A program made the translations under genes and the position numbers. The notes below the pieces were generated by a model, which had not been told where the DNA came from, did no database searches, and saw only the letters and a list, made by a program, of their open reading frames with translations. Positions 1 through 6,916 of a stretch of DNA of 10,466 nucleotides are shown in pieces. The stretch comes from Fidelibacterota bacterium (GTDB lineage: Bacteria > Fidelibacterota > Marinisomatia > SCGC-AAA003-L08 > D37C17). The stretch is taken from contig JABHHG010000136.1 in assembly GCA_018671635.1 (NCBI GenBank), positions 1-10,466 on the forward strand, given 5' to 3'. Numbering within the stretch: the first letter of the stretch is position 1; every line of letters starts with the position of its first letter.

Positions 1-350
1 CTTCTGCAGTTACTGCAGCTCTATCAATTTCCGGACTACCAACAGACCACTTTTTCTTTGAGGGATTTCTGCCAAAGAAGAAAGGGCGTCAAACTCGATT
101 CAAATTTTTGAAGTCACTTGAAGCTTCCGTTGTGGTCTATGAATCGCCCATGAGAATTATTAAAACTTTAAATGATATCTCAACGTTTATGGGTGATATA
201 CGAATTGTATCCGTTTGTCGAGAAATTACCAAAAAGTTTGAAGAGACATTTATGGGAACTATTGGAGATGCAATCACGTATTTTTCTCAGAAGAATCCCA
301 AAGGTGAATTTGTTATTGTAATTGCTAAAGATGGATATGAGTTAAAATGA
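1..350 (+). CDS. rsmI: 16S rRNA (cytidine1402-2'-O)-methyltransferase RsmI, C-terminal part (5' truncated)
   Basis: Only the last 115 residues are in the window; the reading frame is open from position 3 and the true start lies to the left. RsmI uses S-adenosylmethionine to methylate the 2'-OH of C1402 in the decoding centre of 16S rRNA and belongs to the SAM-dependent tetrapyrrole-methylase-like fold. The visible part opens with SAVTAALSISGLPTDHFFF and continues EGFLPKKKGRQ, the conserved central block of this family. It is followed by VYESPMRI, by a VCREITKKFEE segment and by the end of the C-terminal domain (PKGEFVIVI), all in family order. The TTG at 108 is internal and not the start. The stop (348-350) overlaps the ATG of tmk in an ATGA arrangement, which indicates coupled translation. 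The family assignment is from recognised motifs; the N-terminal SAM-binding half cannot be judged here. Confidence 0.93.
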   Translation, partial: SAVTAALSISGLPTDHFFFEGFLPKKKGRQTRFKFLKSLEASVVVYESPMRIIKTLNDISTFMGDIRIVSVCREITKKFEETFMGTIGDAITYFSQKNPKGEFVIVIAKDGYELK

Positions 351-976
351 CCTCTCGACTAATTTCATTTGAGGGAATTGACGGTTCAGGAAAATCTACT
401 CAGATTGACCTCCTTTCAGCTTGGTTGACTGAAAGAAATATTGAATTCGTGATAGTAAGGGAGCCCGGAGGTACATCCATATCTGAACGAATCAGGGATA
501 TTCTTTTAGATAAACAAAATTTATTTTTTAGTGGTGAATCAGAAAGCTTTCTTTTTTTATCTGCTCGAGCCCAATTGGTAAGTGAAGTTATTCGTCCAGC
601 GCTTGAAAGTGGAAAATTTGTAATTTGCGATCGTTTCATAGACAGCACTTTGGCGTATCAAGGCTACGGTCGAGGAATGGATTTGTCTCAGCTTGAGGCT
701 ATGAATAATATGGCGATAGGGGGATGTGTACCAGGGCAAACTTTTTTATTGGATGTAGATATCGAAAATTCTATACAAAGACGAAGTGGCAATGAGGATG
801 ATCGAATGGAATCGGCTGGCGTCAAATTTTTAAGTAAAGTTAGAGAAGGATATATTCAGTTGAGTACTCAATTTTCGAATCGTATTAATTTGCTTGATAG
901 TACTGAGGTTAAAAGTTCAATTTTTAACAAAATTACGACACAATTGTGCCGAGTTTATGGAGATTTAAATGTCTAG
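347..976 (+). CDS. tmk: Thymidylate kinase (dTMP kinase)
   Basis: Phosphorylates dTMP to dTDP with ATP in the cytoplasm, an essential step of dTTP synthesis. The 209-residue length is normal for bacterial Tmk. Seen in the protein: the P-loop at residues 10-18 (GIDGSGKST), the REPGG loop at 38-42 that contacts substrate, the DRF motif at 95-97 followed by STLAYQGYGRG (100-110), which forms the nucleotide-monophosphate pocket, and an Arg/Asp-rich LID around 145-155 (RRSGNEDDRME). The ATG overlaps the rsmI stop by 4 nt and has no strong Shine-Dalgarno, so coupling to rsmI is likely. Its own 3' end overlaps the next gene by 8 nt. In many bacteria tmk is followed by holB; here a protease gene takes that place. 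No missing residues or frame breaks were seen. Confidence 0.97.
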   Translation: MTSRLISFEGIDGSGKSTQIDLLSAWLTERNIEFVIVREPGGTSISERIRDILLDKQNLFFSGESESFLFLSARAQLVSEVIRPALESGKFVICDRFIDSTLAYQGYGRGMDLSQLEAMNNMAIGGCVPGQTFLLDVDIENSIQRRSGNEDDRMESAGVKFLSKVREGYIQLSTQFSNRINLLDSTEVKSSIFNKITTQLCRVYGDLNV

Positions 977-2726
977 ATTGATTCAAGTTATTTTAATTTT
1001 GGGATTTATAAATCCTATTGTGCCCCAAAAATCTGTAAAGGAATCAGTTCAAAAAAATATTAAGCAAAAGTCAGCCCCTGCAAAAAGTGAAGAAACGCAA
1101 GCGTATCTTGATATGCTAGAAACTGCGTTTCTTAAATTGCGTGATACCTATGTTGATTCCATTAATGAAAAGGAAATTATTAAGGCTGGTATTAAGGGAA
1201 TGATGAAGCCAGTAGATCCATATACTCGTTTTTTGAGTGGGTCAAGTAAGGACCGGTTGGATATGCTTCGAACGGGAAAATATGGTGGTGTGGGTATTCA
1301 AATAGGCATGAGAAGAGATACGCTTACCGTACTTGCTCCTATGGAAGATAGCCCGGCCTATTCAGAAGGCATTCATTCAGGGGATCAAATTTATAAAATT
1401 GATTCCACCCTTACTGAAGGAATGAGTATCAAAGATGCCTCTGCGTTAATTCGTGGCGAATTGGGATCAGTTGTAGTCCTACATATGTTTAGGCCCGTAA
1501 CAAAAGAGAGAATTGCTTTTGAGCTTACTCGTGCAAATATTAAACTGAATGATGTACCATATTGGGGGCTGGACGAGAATAATATTGGATACATCCGCAT
1601 TAAGAAATTCTCTAAAAATACGGCCAAGGAATTTAGAGATGCCATGGTAGATATGAGCAAGAATGGTATGAAAGGTCTGGTCATAGATCTGCGTGGAAAT
1701 TCTGGTGGATTATTAAATAATGCCATCAATATGTTGGATGTTCTGACACCACGGGGAACAGCATTGTTGAGCACCCGTGGTAGAATCGATCGGTCGAATA
1801 AGACCATTAGCTCACGTCGGCGCCCTATTGTCAATTCTGATGTGCCCATTGCAGTATTGATCAATCGAAGTAGTGCATCTGCCAGTGAAATTTTGGCAGG
1901 GGTATTGCAAGATTTAGATAGGGCTGTAATTATCGGTCAAAAATCATTCGGCAAGGGTTTGGTTCAAAGTATGTTCAATTTGAATGATACCACTACTCTA
2001 AAAGTCACAACGGCTAAATATTATACCCCATCTGGTCGCTTGATTCAGAAGCAAGATTATTTAGATAATGGTTTCTTAACTGATGGCTTGGATAAGTATG
2101 ACAGCACTTTTGTTACTACGGGGGGTCGTGTGGTAAAAGGTGGTGGTGGAATTTCCCCTGACGTTGAGATGGATGTCAATCCATTACCCGTATATGTGCA
2201 GGGGCTATGGCGGTCGGGTGTATTTTTAACTTTTGCAGCTACATATGTGCCTATGCATGATATGGAAGAACCACTTCATATTTCAAATAAAGTGGTGAAT
2301 GATTTTAAAGTCTTCTTGCAAGAATATGAAATTGAATACGATTTACCTGGTGAAAAATATTTAGAAAAGTTGAAAGAGAAGCTGATAACCAATAAGTCAT
2401 TATCTAACAAAGAATCATTATTAGATAATATTCTATTTTGGAGGAAATCCCCCAAAGCGCGATTGACAAATAAAATTGACCGTTATTATGAACAGGAAAG
2501 AAATAGACAGTTTGATGATCTAGAAAATAGAAAATGGATTGAAAACGGTTTATTACGTGAAATATCACGCATTGTATCAGGTGAAAAATCTCGTATTAAA
2601 GCAGGATTAAATGTGGATAGCGGTTTTCATAAGGCAATTGAAATTCTGAGAGATCAGAATCAATATTATGATTTGCTCACTCCATCAGAAGAAATTGATG
2701 ATGTAGAACAAGCTGGAGAAATGTAA
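969..2726 (+). CDS. S41-family C-terminal processing peptidase (CtpA/Prc type), exported
   Basis: A 585-residue serine endopeptidase of the carboxyl-terminal processing protease family, which acts in the periplasm or at the cell envelope on unfolded or C-terminally marked proteins. The N-terminus has a hydrophobic run (about residues 4-18) that looks like a signal peptide or membrane anchor. A helical N-terminal segment (about 42-100) leads into a PDZ domain (about 103-178, with GGVGIQI and AYSEGIHSGDQI). The S41 core follows, with VIDLRGNSGG at 238-247 and SSASASEI at 301-308. The predicted catalytic set is Ser304, Lys329 (SFGKG) and Gln333, with the 25- and 4-residue spacing of the Ser-Lys-Gln arrangement known for CtpB. 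After about residue 410 there is a charged, largely helical C-terminal extension of about 175 residues without a motif I recognise. The ATG lies 6 nt after a GGAG (959-962) and overlaps the end of tmk. The true substrate cannot be told. Confidence 0.94.
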   Translation: MSRLIQVILILGFINPIVPQKSVKESVQKNIKQKSAPAKSEETQAYLDMLETAFLKLRDTYVDSINEKEIIKAGIKGMMKPVDPYTRFLSGSSKDRLDMLRTGKYGGVGIQIGMRRDTLTVLAPMEDSPAYSEGIHSGDQIYKIDSTLTEGMSIKDASALIRGELGSVVVLHMFRPVTKERIAFELTRANIKLNDVPYWGLDENNIGYIRIKKFSKNTAKEFRDAMVDMSKNGMKGLVIDLRGNSGGLLNNAINMLDVLTPRGTALLSTRGRIDRSNKTISSRRRPIVNSDVPIAVLINRSSASASEILAGVLQDLDRAVIIGQKSFGKGLVQSMFNLNDTTTLKVTTAKYYTPSGRLIQKQDYLDNGFLTDGLDKYDSTFVTTGGRVVKGGGGISPDVEMDVNPLPVYVQGLWRSGVFLTFAATYVPMHDMEEPLHISNKVVNDFKVFLQEYEIEYDLPGEKYLEKLKEKLITNKSLSNKESLLDNILFWRKSPKARLTNKIDRYYEQERNRQFDDLENRKWIENGLLREISRIVSGEKSRIKAGLNVDSGFHKAIEILRDQNQYYDLLTPSEEIDDVEQAGEM

Positions 2727-2732
2727 TTTCTC
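2716..2732 (+). terminator. Possible weak terminator or 3'-end hairpin across the protease stop codon
   Basis: A perfect 7-bp inverted repeat (GAGAAAT, loop GTA, ATTTCTC), extendable by one G-T pair, spans the stop codon at 2724-2726. It is followed by TTTC rather than a continuous T run. Its position at the end of the first gene group suggests a 3'-end or weak terminator hairpin, but the stem is AT-rich, the loop is only 3 nt and the U-tract is poor, so function is uncertain. Confidence 0.25.
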
Positions 2733-2788
2733 TTTCATTCTCACGAAATAATAATTCTAAATTTACACCACTTGATGTAAGGTGAATA

Positions 2789-2862
2789 AGTCGGTTAGCT
2801 CAGTTGGTTAGAGCGCCACGTTGACATCGTGGAGGTCGCTGGTTCGACTCCAGTATCGACTA
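2789..2862 (+). tRNA. tRNA-Val, anticodon GAC
   Basis: A complete 74-nt cloverleaf can be drawn by hand. The acceptor stem 2789-2795 pairs with 2855-2861 (7 pairs, one G-U) and U8 is at 2796. The D stem is 2798-2801 with 2811-2814, with the G18-G19 pair in its loop. The anticodon stem is 2816-2820 with 2828-2832 around the loop TTGACAT, so the anticodon is GAC (2823-2825), which reads GUC and GUU (valine). The variable loop is 5 nt, and the T stem is 2838-2842 with 2850-2854 around TTCGACT. The discriminator base is A (2862), as expected for tRNA-Val. The next bases are CAA, so the 3' CCA is not encoded and must be added by tRNA nucleotidyltransferase. The gene sits alone, 62 nt after the protease stop and 4 nt before the thrS start codon. 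Confidence 0.96.
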
Positions 2863-2866
2863 CAAT

Positions 2867-4825
2867 ATGAAAACAATTAATATTACATTACCAGATAATT
2901 CGGTTAAAGTGGTTGAAATGGGCACTTCTGGCGGAGACATTGCCATGTCAATTGGTGAGGGATTATATCGTGCATCTATTGCGGTAAAGGCAAATGGTGA
3001 AATGCAGGATTTGCACACACCCTTAAATCAAGATGCTACCCTCGAAATTATCACCTCTAAAAGTGATGAGGCACATCATATATTAATGCATAGTGCAGCC
3101 CATTTATTGGCTCAATCGATTAAGGAGATTTTCCCAACTGCGAAGATTGCAATCGGTCCCGCATTAATAGATCGCTTCTATTATGATATTGATGTTGAAG
3201 AAACTATCAATGAAGATATACTTGTCCAGTTAGAGAAGAAAATGAAGGAAATTTCTAAACGGAATCTACAAGTAAAACGTAAAGTTTTCCCCCGAAATGA
3301 TGCCCTTGATTTATTCAAAAAATTAAATGAAGATTACAAAGTTGAAATTATATCTGAATTAGATGAATCTGAAGAGATTTCTGCTTATGGGCAGGGTGAT
3401 TTTATTGACCTTTGTCGGGGACCACATGTACCGTCCACTGGGAAAATAAAGTTCTTTAAATTACTCTCAAGTGCCGGTGCGTATTGGCGGGGGGATGAAA
3501 AAAATAAAATGCTTCAGCGTATTTATGGAACTGCATGGTTTTCTAAAGAGGAATTAAATAATTTCCTTCATACGCTTGAAGAAGCCAAGAAGCGAGATCA
3601 TCGTAAATTAGGTAAAGAATTAGGCTTGTTTGCATTTGATTATGAAGTGGGGCCAGGCCTTCCACTGTGGTTACCTAATGGCACTATTATGGTTGATGAA
3701 TTGGAAGCCTTAGCAAAAGAGACGGAAGATAACGCTGATTATATGCGGGTACGAACGCCACATTTGACAAAGGGAATTCTTTATGAACGATCTGGCCATT
3801 TAGAGCATTATAAGGAAAGTATGTACCCTGCAATGGATGTAGACGGTATCGACTATTATGTGAAGCCCATGAATTGTCCCCATCATCATAAAATATTTTC
3901 GGCAACGCCTAAAAGTTATCGTGATTTACCCTATCGATTGGCAGAATATGGAACTTGCTATCGTTATGAAAAATCAGGTCAACTCTTTGGACTCATGCGC
4001 GTACGAAGTATGCAAATGAATGATGCTCATATTTATTGCACAAAGAAGCAATTCAAGGAAGAATTCCTTAATGTGTGTCAAATGTACCTGTACTATTTTG
4101 AAATTTTTGGAATAGAAAAATACCAAATGAGATTAAGTTTGCATGATCCTGCTGACTTGGGTGGAAAGTATGTAGATGAACCTGAACTGTGGTTAGAAAC
4201 TGAACAATCGGTTCGTGAAGCATTGAATGAGGGTGGAATTAATTATGTAGAAATTCCCGGTGAAGCTGCATTTTATGGCCCCAAAATTGATGTTCAAGTA
4301 TGGAGTGCTATTGGACGAGAATTTACCTTAGCCACAAACCAAGTTGATTTTGTAATTCCAGGTAAATTTAATTTAAAATATGTGGGAGAAGATGGTGGTG
4401 AAAAAACTCCACTTTGCATCCATCGTGCACCGTTAAGTACACATGAAAGATTTATTGGATTTTTGATAGAACATTTTGGTGGTGATTTTCCGCTTTGGTT
4501 AGCGCCTCAACAAGTTGTAATTTTGCCGGTTTCTGACAAGTACTTAGACTATGCTTTGCAGGTCAAAAATTGCTTTAAAGAAAAGGGTATTCGAGTTAAA
4601 ATTGATCAGCGGGGAGAAAAAATCGGAGCTAAAATCCGAGATGCTGAATTGATGAAGGTACCCATTATGCTCATTGTGGGTGAGAAAGAAGTTGAAAAGA
4701 AAACTGTTTCTGTTCGACGGAGACATGAAGGTGACCTTGGCGCTCAAGGTTGCGATACTTTCTCAGATGAGTTGAAATTAGAGATAACAGAAAGAAAAAG
4801 AGGTAAATCGAATAGCCAGAACTAA
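2867..4825 (+). CDS. thrS: Threonyl-tRNA synthetase
   Basis: Class II synthetase that charges tRNA-Thr with threonine in the cytoplasm; 652 residues, near the usual 640. Domains in order: TGS (about 1-64); the editing (SAD) domain (about 65-225), with the HSAAH motif giving His75 and His79 and with Cys183 in DLCRGPH; the catalytic core (about 245-540); and the anticodon-binding domain (about 545-645). The three zinc ligands that select threonine are in place: Cys337 (KPMNCP), His388 (MNDAH) and His519 (CIHR). Motif 2 carries Arg366 and motif 3 carries Arg528. The first ATG is preferred because the TGS domain starts at once; the next Met would remove its first strand. There is no Shine-Dalgarno: only 4 nt separate the ATG from the 3' end of tRNA-Val. 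The 3' end overlaps the proposed infC start by 14 nt. Confidence 0.97.
   Translation: MKTINITLPDNSVKVVEMGTSGGDIAMSIGEGLYRASIAVKANGEMQDLHTPLNQDATLEIITSKSDEAHHILMHSAAHLLAQSIKEIFPTAKIAIGPALIDRFYYDIDVEETINEDILVQLEKKMKEISKRNLQVKRKVFPRNDALDLFKKLNEDYKVEIISELDESEEISAYGQGDFIDLCRGPHVPSTGKIKFFKLLSSAGAYWRGDEKNKMLQRIYGTAWFSKEELNNFLHTLEEAKKRDHRKLGKELGLFAFDYEVGPGLPLWLPNGTIMVDELEALAKETEDNADYMRVRTPHLTKGILYERSGHLEHYKESMYPAMDVDGIDYYVKPMNCPHHHKIFSATPKSYRDLPYRLAEYGTCYRYEKSGQLFGLMRVRSMQMNDAHIYCTKKQFKEEFLNVCQMYLYYFEIFGIEKYQMRLSLHDPADLGGKYVDEPELWLETEQSVREALNEGGINYVEIPGEAAFYGPKIDVQVWSAIGREFTLATNQVDFVIPGKFNLKYVGEDGGEKTPLCIHRAPLSTHERFIGFLIEHFGGDFPLWLAPQQVVILPVSDKYLDYALQVKNCFKEKGIRVKIDQRGEKIGAKIRDAELMKVPIMLIVGEKEVEKKTVSVRRRHEGDLGAQGCDTFSDELKLEITERKRGKSNSQN
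4800..4803 (+). promoter_or_regulatory. Shine-Dalgarno for infC, inside the 3' end of thrS
   Basis: GAGG (4800-4803, within AAAGAGGT) lies 8 nt before ATA at 4812. It is the only good Shine-Dalgarno match ahead of the conserved IF-3 N-terminal sequence and therefore decides the choice of ATA as start codon. Confidence 0.7.
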
Positions 4826-5327
4826 AGACACGACACGAATCAATGAGGATATAAAATCTCAGCAAGTTCGAGCTATCAGTCAAAATGGAGATCAGTTAGG
4901 TGTGATATCCATCGAAAATGCATTATATAAGGCTGGGGAAGCAGGACTTGATCTTGTGGAAATTTCACCGAATACTACACCGCCAGTATGTAAAATATTG
5001 GATTATGGTAAGTATCGCTATGAAAAACAAAAGCAAATAAAGATAAATAAGAAGAAGCAACACACGGTTCAGGTAAAAGAAATTAGACTTCGCCCCAATA
5101 CTGGGGATCATGACCTGACAACTAAGCTGACAAAAGCACAGCAATTTTTACTGAATGGTGACAAGTTAAAAGTTACCGTTATGTTCAGAGGTAGAGAAAT
5201 GGCCAGAAGGCAAGCTGGTATTGATCTATTAGATCGTGTGAAAGAAATATTAGATGAAGTCGCAAAAATTGATAAATCTGCCAACATGGAAGGTCGGCGG
5301 ATGTCAATGATACTCAGCCCTAAGTAA
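4812..5327 (+). CDS. infC: Translation initiation factor IF-3, with a probable ATA start codon
   Basis: IF-3 binds the 30S subunit, prevents premature 50S joining and checks the start codon and initiator tRNA. With the ATA start the protein has 171 residues, normal for the family, and begins M(I)[16 protein letters not shown]. The N-domain (about 8-77) contains [21 protein letters not shown] and DYGKYRYE; a basic linker with KINKKKQ leads to the C-domain (about 83-170), with [16 protein letters not shown] and EGRRM. The frame is closed upstream by a stop at 4785 and has no ATG, GTG or TTG before GTG 4902. Starting at that GTG would delete 30 residues of the conserved N-domain. ATA 4812 has a GAGG 8 nt upstream. 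Rare start codons are known for infC (AUU in E. coli), where IF-3 represses its own translation; the same control is inferred here. It overlaps thrS and is followed by rpmI after 11 nt. Confidence 0.93.
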   Translation: MARTKDTTRINEDIKSQQVRAISQNGDQLGVISIENALYKAGEAGLDLVEISPNTTPPVCKILDYGKYRYEKQKQIKINKKKQHTVQVKEIRLRPNTGDHDLTTKLTKAQQFLLNGDKLKVTVMFRGREMARRQAGIDLLDRVKEILDEVAKIDKSANMEGRRMSMILSPK

Positions 5328-5338
5328 AGGAGAAAAAG

Positions 5339-5533
5339 ATGCCTAAGATGAAAACAAAAAGAAGTGCTGCAAAGCGCTTTAGAGTAACGGGCTCTGGTAA
5401 GTTAGTACACAATAAGTCGGGAAACCGTCATTTTGGAGTACGTAAAGGTCCAAAACGGAAGAGGCGTCTCCGTAAGGACACTTGTTTGAGCAAGGCGATG
5501 ACAAGTCGAACTAAAATAATGATTCAAGCATAG
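5339..5533 (+). CDS. rpmI: 50S ribosomal protein L35
   Basis: A 64-residue, very basic protein of the large ribosomal subunit. It starts [20 protein letters not shown], the family signature, followed by a basic central stretch ([10 protein letters not shown], about 37-46). A strong AAAGGAG Shine-Dalgarno (5326-5332), overlapping the infC stop, stands 6 nt before the ATG, so the first of two nearby ATGs is used. It lies between infC and rplT in the classic infC-rpmI-rplT order. In other bacteria L20 represses this operon by binding the mRNA near rpmI; the 11-nt gap leaves little room for a separate leader, and I saw no clear L20 site. Confidence 0.97.
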   Translation: MPKMKTKRSAAKRFRVTGSGKLVHNKSGNRHFGVRKGPKRKRRLRKDTCLSKAMTSRTKIMIQA

Positions 5534-5545
5534 AAGGAGAGAATC

Positions 5546-5890
5546 ATGCCCAGAGCGAATAGTAGTGTACCCAGACATAGAAGACATCGAAAGTTAATTA
5601 AGCAAGCCAAAGGTTACTTCGGTACGCGTAAATCCAACTTCCGTACTGCGAAAGATGCAGTGCAACGTGGGTGGCAATATGCGTATAGAGACAGACGGCA
5701 GAAGAAACGAAATTTCCGTAGATTATGGATTATTCGTATCAATGCAGCCGTTCGTCAACACGATATGTCATATTCAAAATTCATTGCCGCATTAAAAGCA
5801 AAGAATATTGAGTTGAATCGTAAGACCTTGGCGCATTTAGCTGTGCATGATCCTGAGGGATTTGCACAAATCGTAAAGTCTGTAAGCTAA
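5546..5890 (+). CDS. rplT: 50S ribosomal protein L20
   Basis: A 114-residue basic large-subunit protein that binds 23S rRNA early in 50S assembly and in several bacteria also acts as translational repressor of its own operon. The start [20 protein letters not shown] and the blocks [39 protein letters not shown] and NRKTLAHLA are typical of the family. The long basic N-terminal helix region (about 1-60) is the rRNA-binding extension, and the globular C-terminal half is the part known to bind the mRNA operator. An AAGGAGA (5534-5540) follows the rpmI stop at once and is 5 nt before the ATG. The pheS start follows the stop after 9 nt with no terminator. Confidence 0.97.
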   Translation: MPRANSSVPRHRRHRKLIKQAKGYFGTRKSNFRTAKDAVQRGWQYAYRDRRQKKRNFRRLWIIRINAAVRQHDMSYSKFIAALKAKNIELNRKTLAHLAVHDPEGFAQIVKSVS

Positions 5891-5899
5891 CGTCTTACG

Positions 5900-6916
5900 G
5901 TGCCATTAACTGAACAGATTAATGAAATAAGAATTAGATTTTCTGAAGATGTGGCTGGTGTTTCATCAGGTGCACTTTCATTTGAAGATGTACGTGTCAA
6001 ATATCTTGGCCGAAAAGGACTGGTTGTGGGATTATTCTCACAAATGGGTTCTGTCTCTAACGAAGATCGACCGGCTTTAGGTAGCCAACTTAATTCACTA
6101 AAATCTGATATCAGTGAACAATTGGAAAACCATGTAGCTGGTTCTGATAATTCAGGATCAGCTACACTTTCCATTGATTATACACTTCCTGGCAACCCTG
6201 CTTTATGGGGAAGTATCCATCCACTTACACAGGTACTTGATGAAATTAAATCCATATTTAAACAGATTGGATTCTCTTTGGCCTATGGCCCAGAAGTGGA
6301 TACGGAATTTTATAATTTTGAAGCATTAAATATTCCCAAACATCATCCTGCACGAGATATGCAGGACACCTTTTATATTTCCCCTGAAACATTACTAAGA
6401 ACCCATACTTCAGGTAGTCAAATCCATTTCATGAAAGACCATGAACCACCAGTGAGAATTATTTCTCCCGGGCGAGTCTATAGAAATGAAGATATTAGCG
6501 TTCGAAGTTACTGTCTTTTCCATCAAATTGAAGGTTTGTATGTGGATAAAAATGTAACCTTTGCTGATTTAAAGGGGACATTAGATTATTTTGCCAAGCA
6601 ACTTTATGGTACGGATGTAAAAACTCGTTTTCGACCAAGTTACTTTCCGTTTACTGAACCTAGTGCAGAGATGGATGTTTCCTGTATTTTCTGCAAAGGT
6701 GAGGGATGCAATATTTGTAAATATGCAGGATGGCTTGAAATTTTAGGATGTGGAATGGTTGACCCTGAAGTCTTTAAATCTGTGGGCTATGATCCTGAAG
6801 TTTGGAAGGGATATGCTTTCGGTATGGGTATTGAGCGTATGGCAATGCTTAAATATGGCGTTAAAGACATCCGAATGTTCTATGAAGGTGATGTACGATT
6901 TTTGGATCAATTCTAA
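5900..6916 (+). CDS. pheS: Phenylalanyl-tRNA synthetase, alpha subunit
   Basis: Catalytic subunit of the alpha2-beta2 enzyme that charges tRNA-Phe; 338 residues, normal length. An N-terminal coiled-coil arm that contacts tRNA (about 1-85, with VKYLGRKG) is followed by the class II core: GSIHPLTQ (104-111), MQDTFY (154-159), RTHTS (167-171), motif 2 with RNEDIS (Arg195) and FHQIEG, FPFTEPSAE, and motif 3 AFGMGIERMAMLKYG (306-320). A four-cysteine cluster, Cys262-X2-Cys265-X4-Cys270-X2-Cys273, replaces the short loop of the E. coli enzyme; similar clusters occur in other bacterial PheS and may bind zinc. The usual GMVHPNVL reads GMVDPEVF here. The start is GTG with no clear Shine-Dalgarno; it is chosen because it gives the family length and directly follows rplT. 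The stop overlaps the pheT ATG by one base (TAATG). Confidence 0.96.
   Translation: MPLTEQINEIRIRFSEDVAGVSSGALSFEDVRVKYLGRKGLVVGLFSQMGSVSNEDRPALGSQLNSLKSDISEQLENHVAGSDNSGSATLSIDYTLPGNPALWGSIHPLTQVLDEIKSIFKQIGFSLAYGPEVDTEFYNFEALNIPKHHPARDMQDTFYISPETLLRTHTSGSQIHFMKDHEPPVRIISPGRVYRNEDISVRSYCLFHQIEGLYVDKNVTFADLKGTLDYFAKQLYGTDVKTRFRPSYFPFTEPSAEMDVSCIFCKGEGCNICKYAGWLEILGCGMVDPEVFKSVGYDPEVWKGYAFGMGIERMAMLKYGVKDIRMFYEGDVRFLDQF

Noticed and set aside
108..350. Small separate gene starting at TTG 108
   Set aside because: The frame continues upstream to position 3 with conserved RsmI sequence, so this is the interior of rsmI.
1391..1864. 157-residue antisense frame within the S41 protease gene
   Set aside because: Fully inside a well-supported gene on the other strand, with no recognisable family and no ribosome binding context.
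2747..2752. AATAAT as -10 box of a promoter for tRNA-Val and thrS
   Set aside because: Five of six bases match, but there is no acceptable -35 element 16-18 nt upstream and such hexamers are common in AT-rich DNA. A promoter in this gap is likely on logic but I cannot place it.
2762..2790. TTTACA with AATAAG at 17 nt as a promoter
   Set aside because: The -10 would overlap the first bases of the tRNA, so the transcript would start inside it; not useful for making the tRNA.
2789..2862. tRNA-Val as attachment site of an integrated element
   Set aside because: No integrase, no repeat of the tRNA 3' end and only housekeeping genes on both sides.
2727..2866. T-box or other riboswitch leader ahead of thrS
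   Set aside because: The 62-nt gap plus the tRNA leaves no room for a T-box; no AGGGUGGNACCGCG-like element was seen here or before pheS.
4902..5327. IF-3 reading frame starting at GTG 4902
   Set aside because: It would remove 30 residues including the conserved RINEDI part of the N-domain; the frame stays open upstream and ATA 4812 has a good Shine-Dalgarno.
5887..6174. 95-residue antisense frame at the start of pheS
   Set aside because: Shadow of pheS; composition follows from the sense-strand codons.
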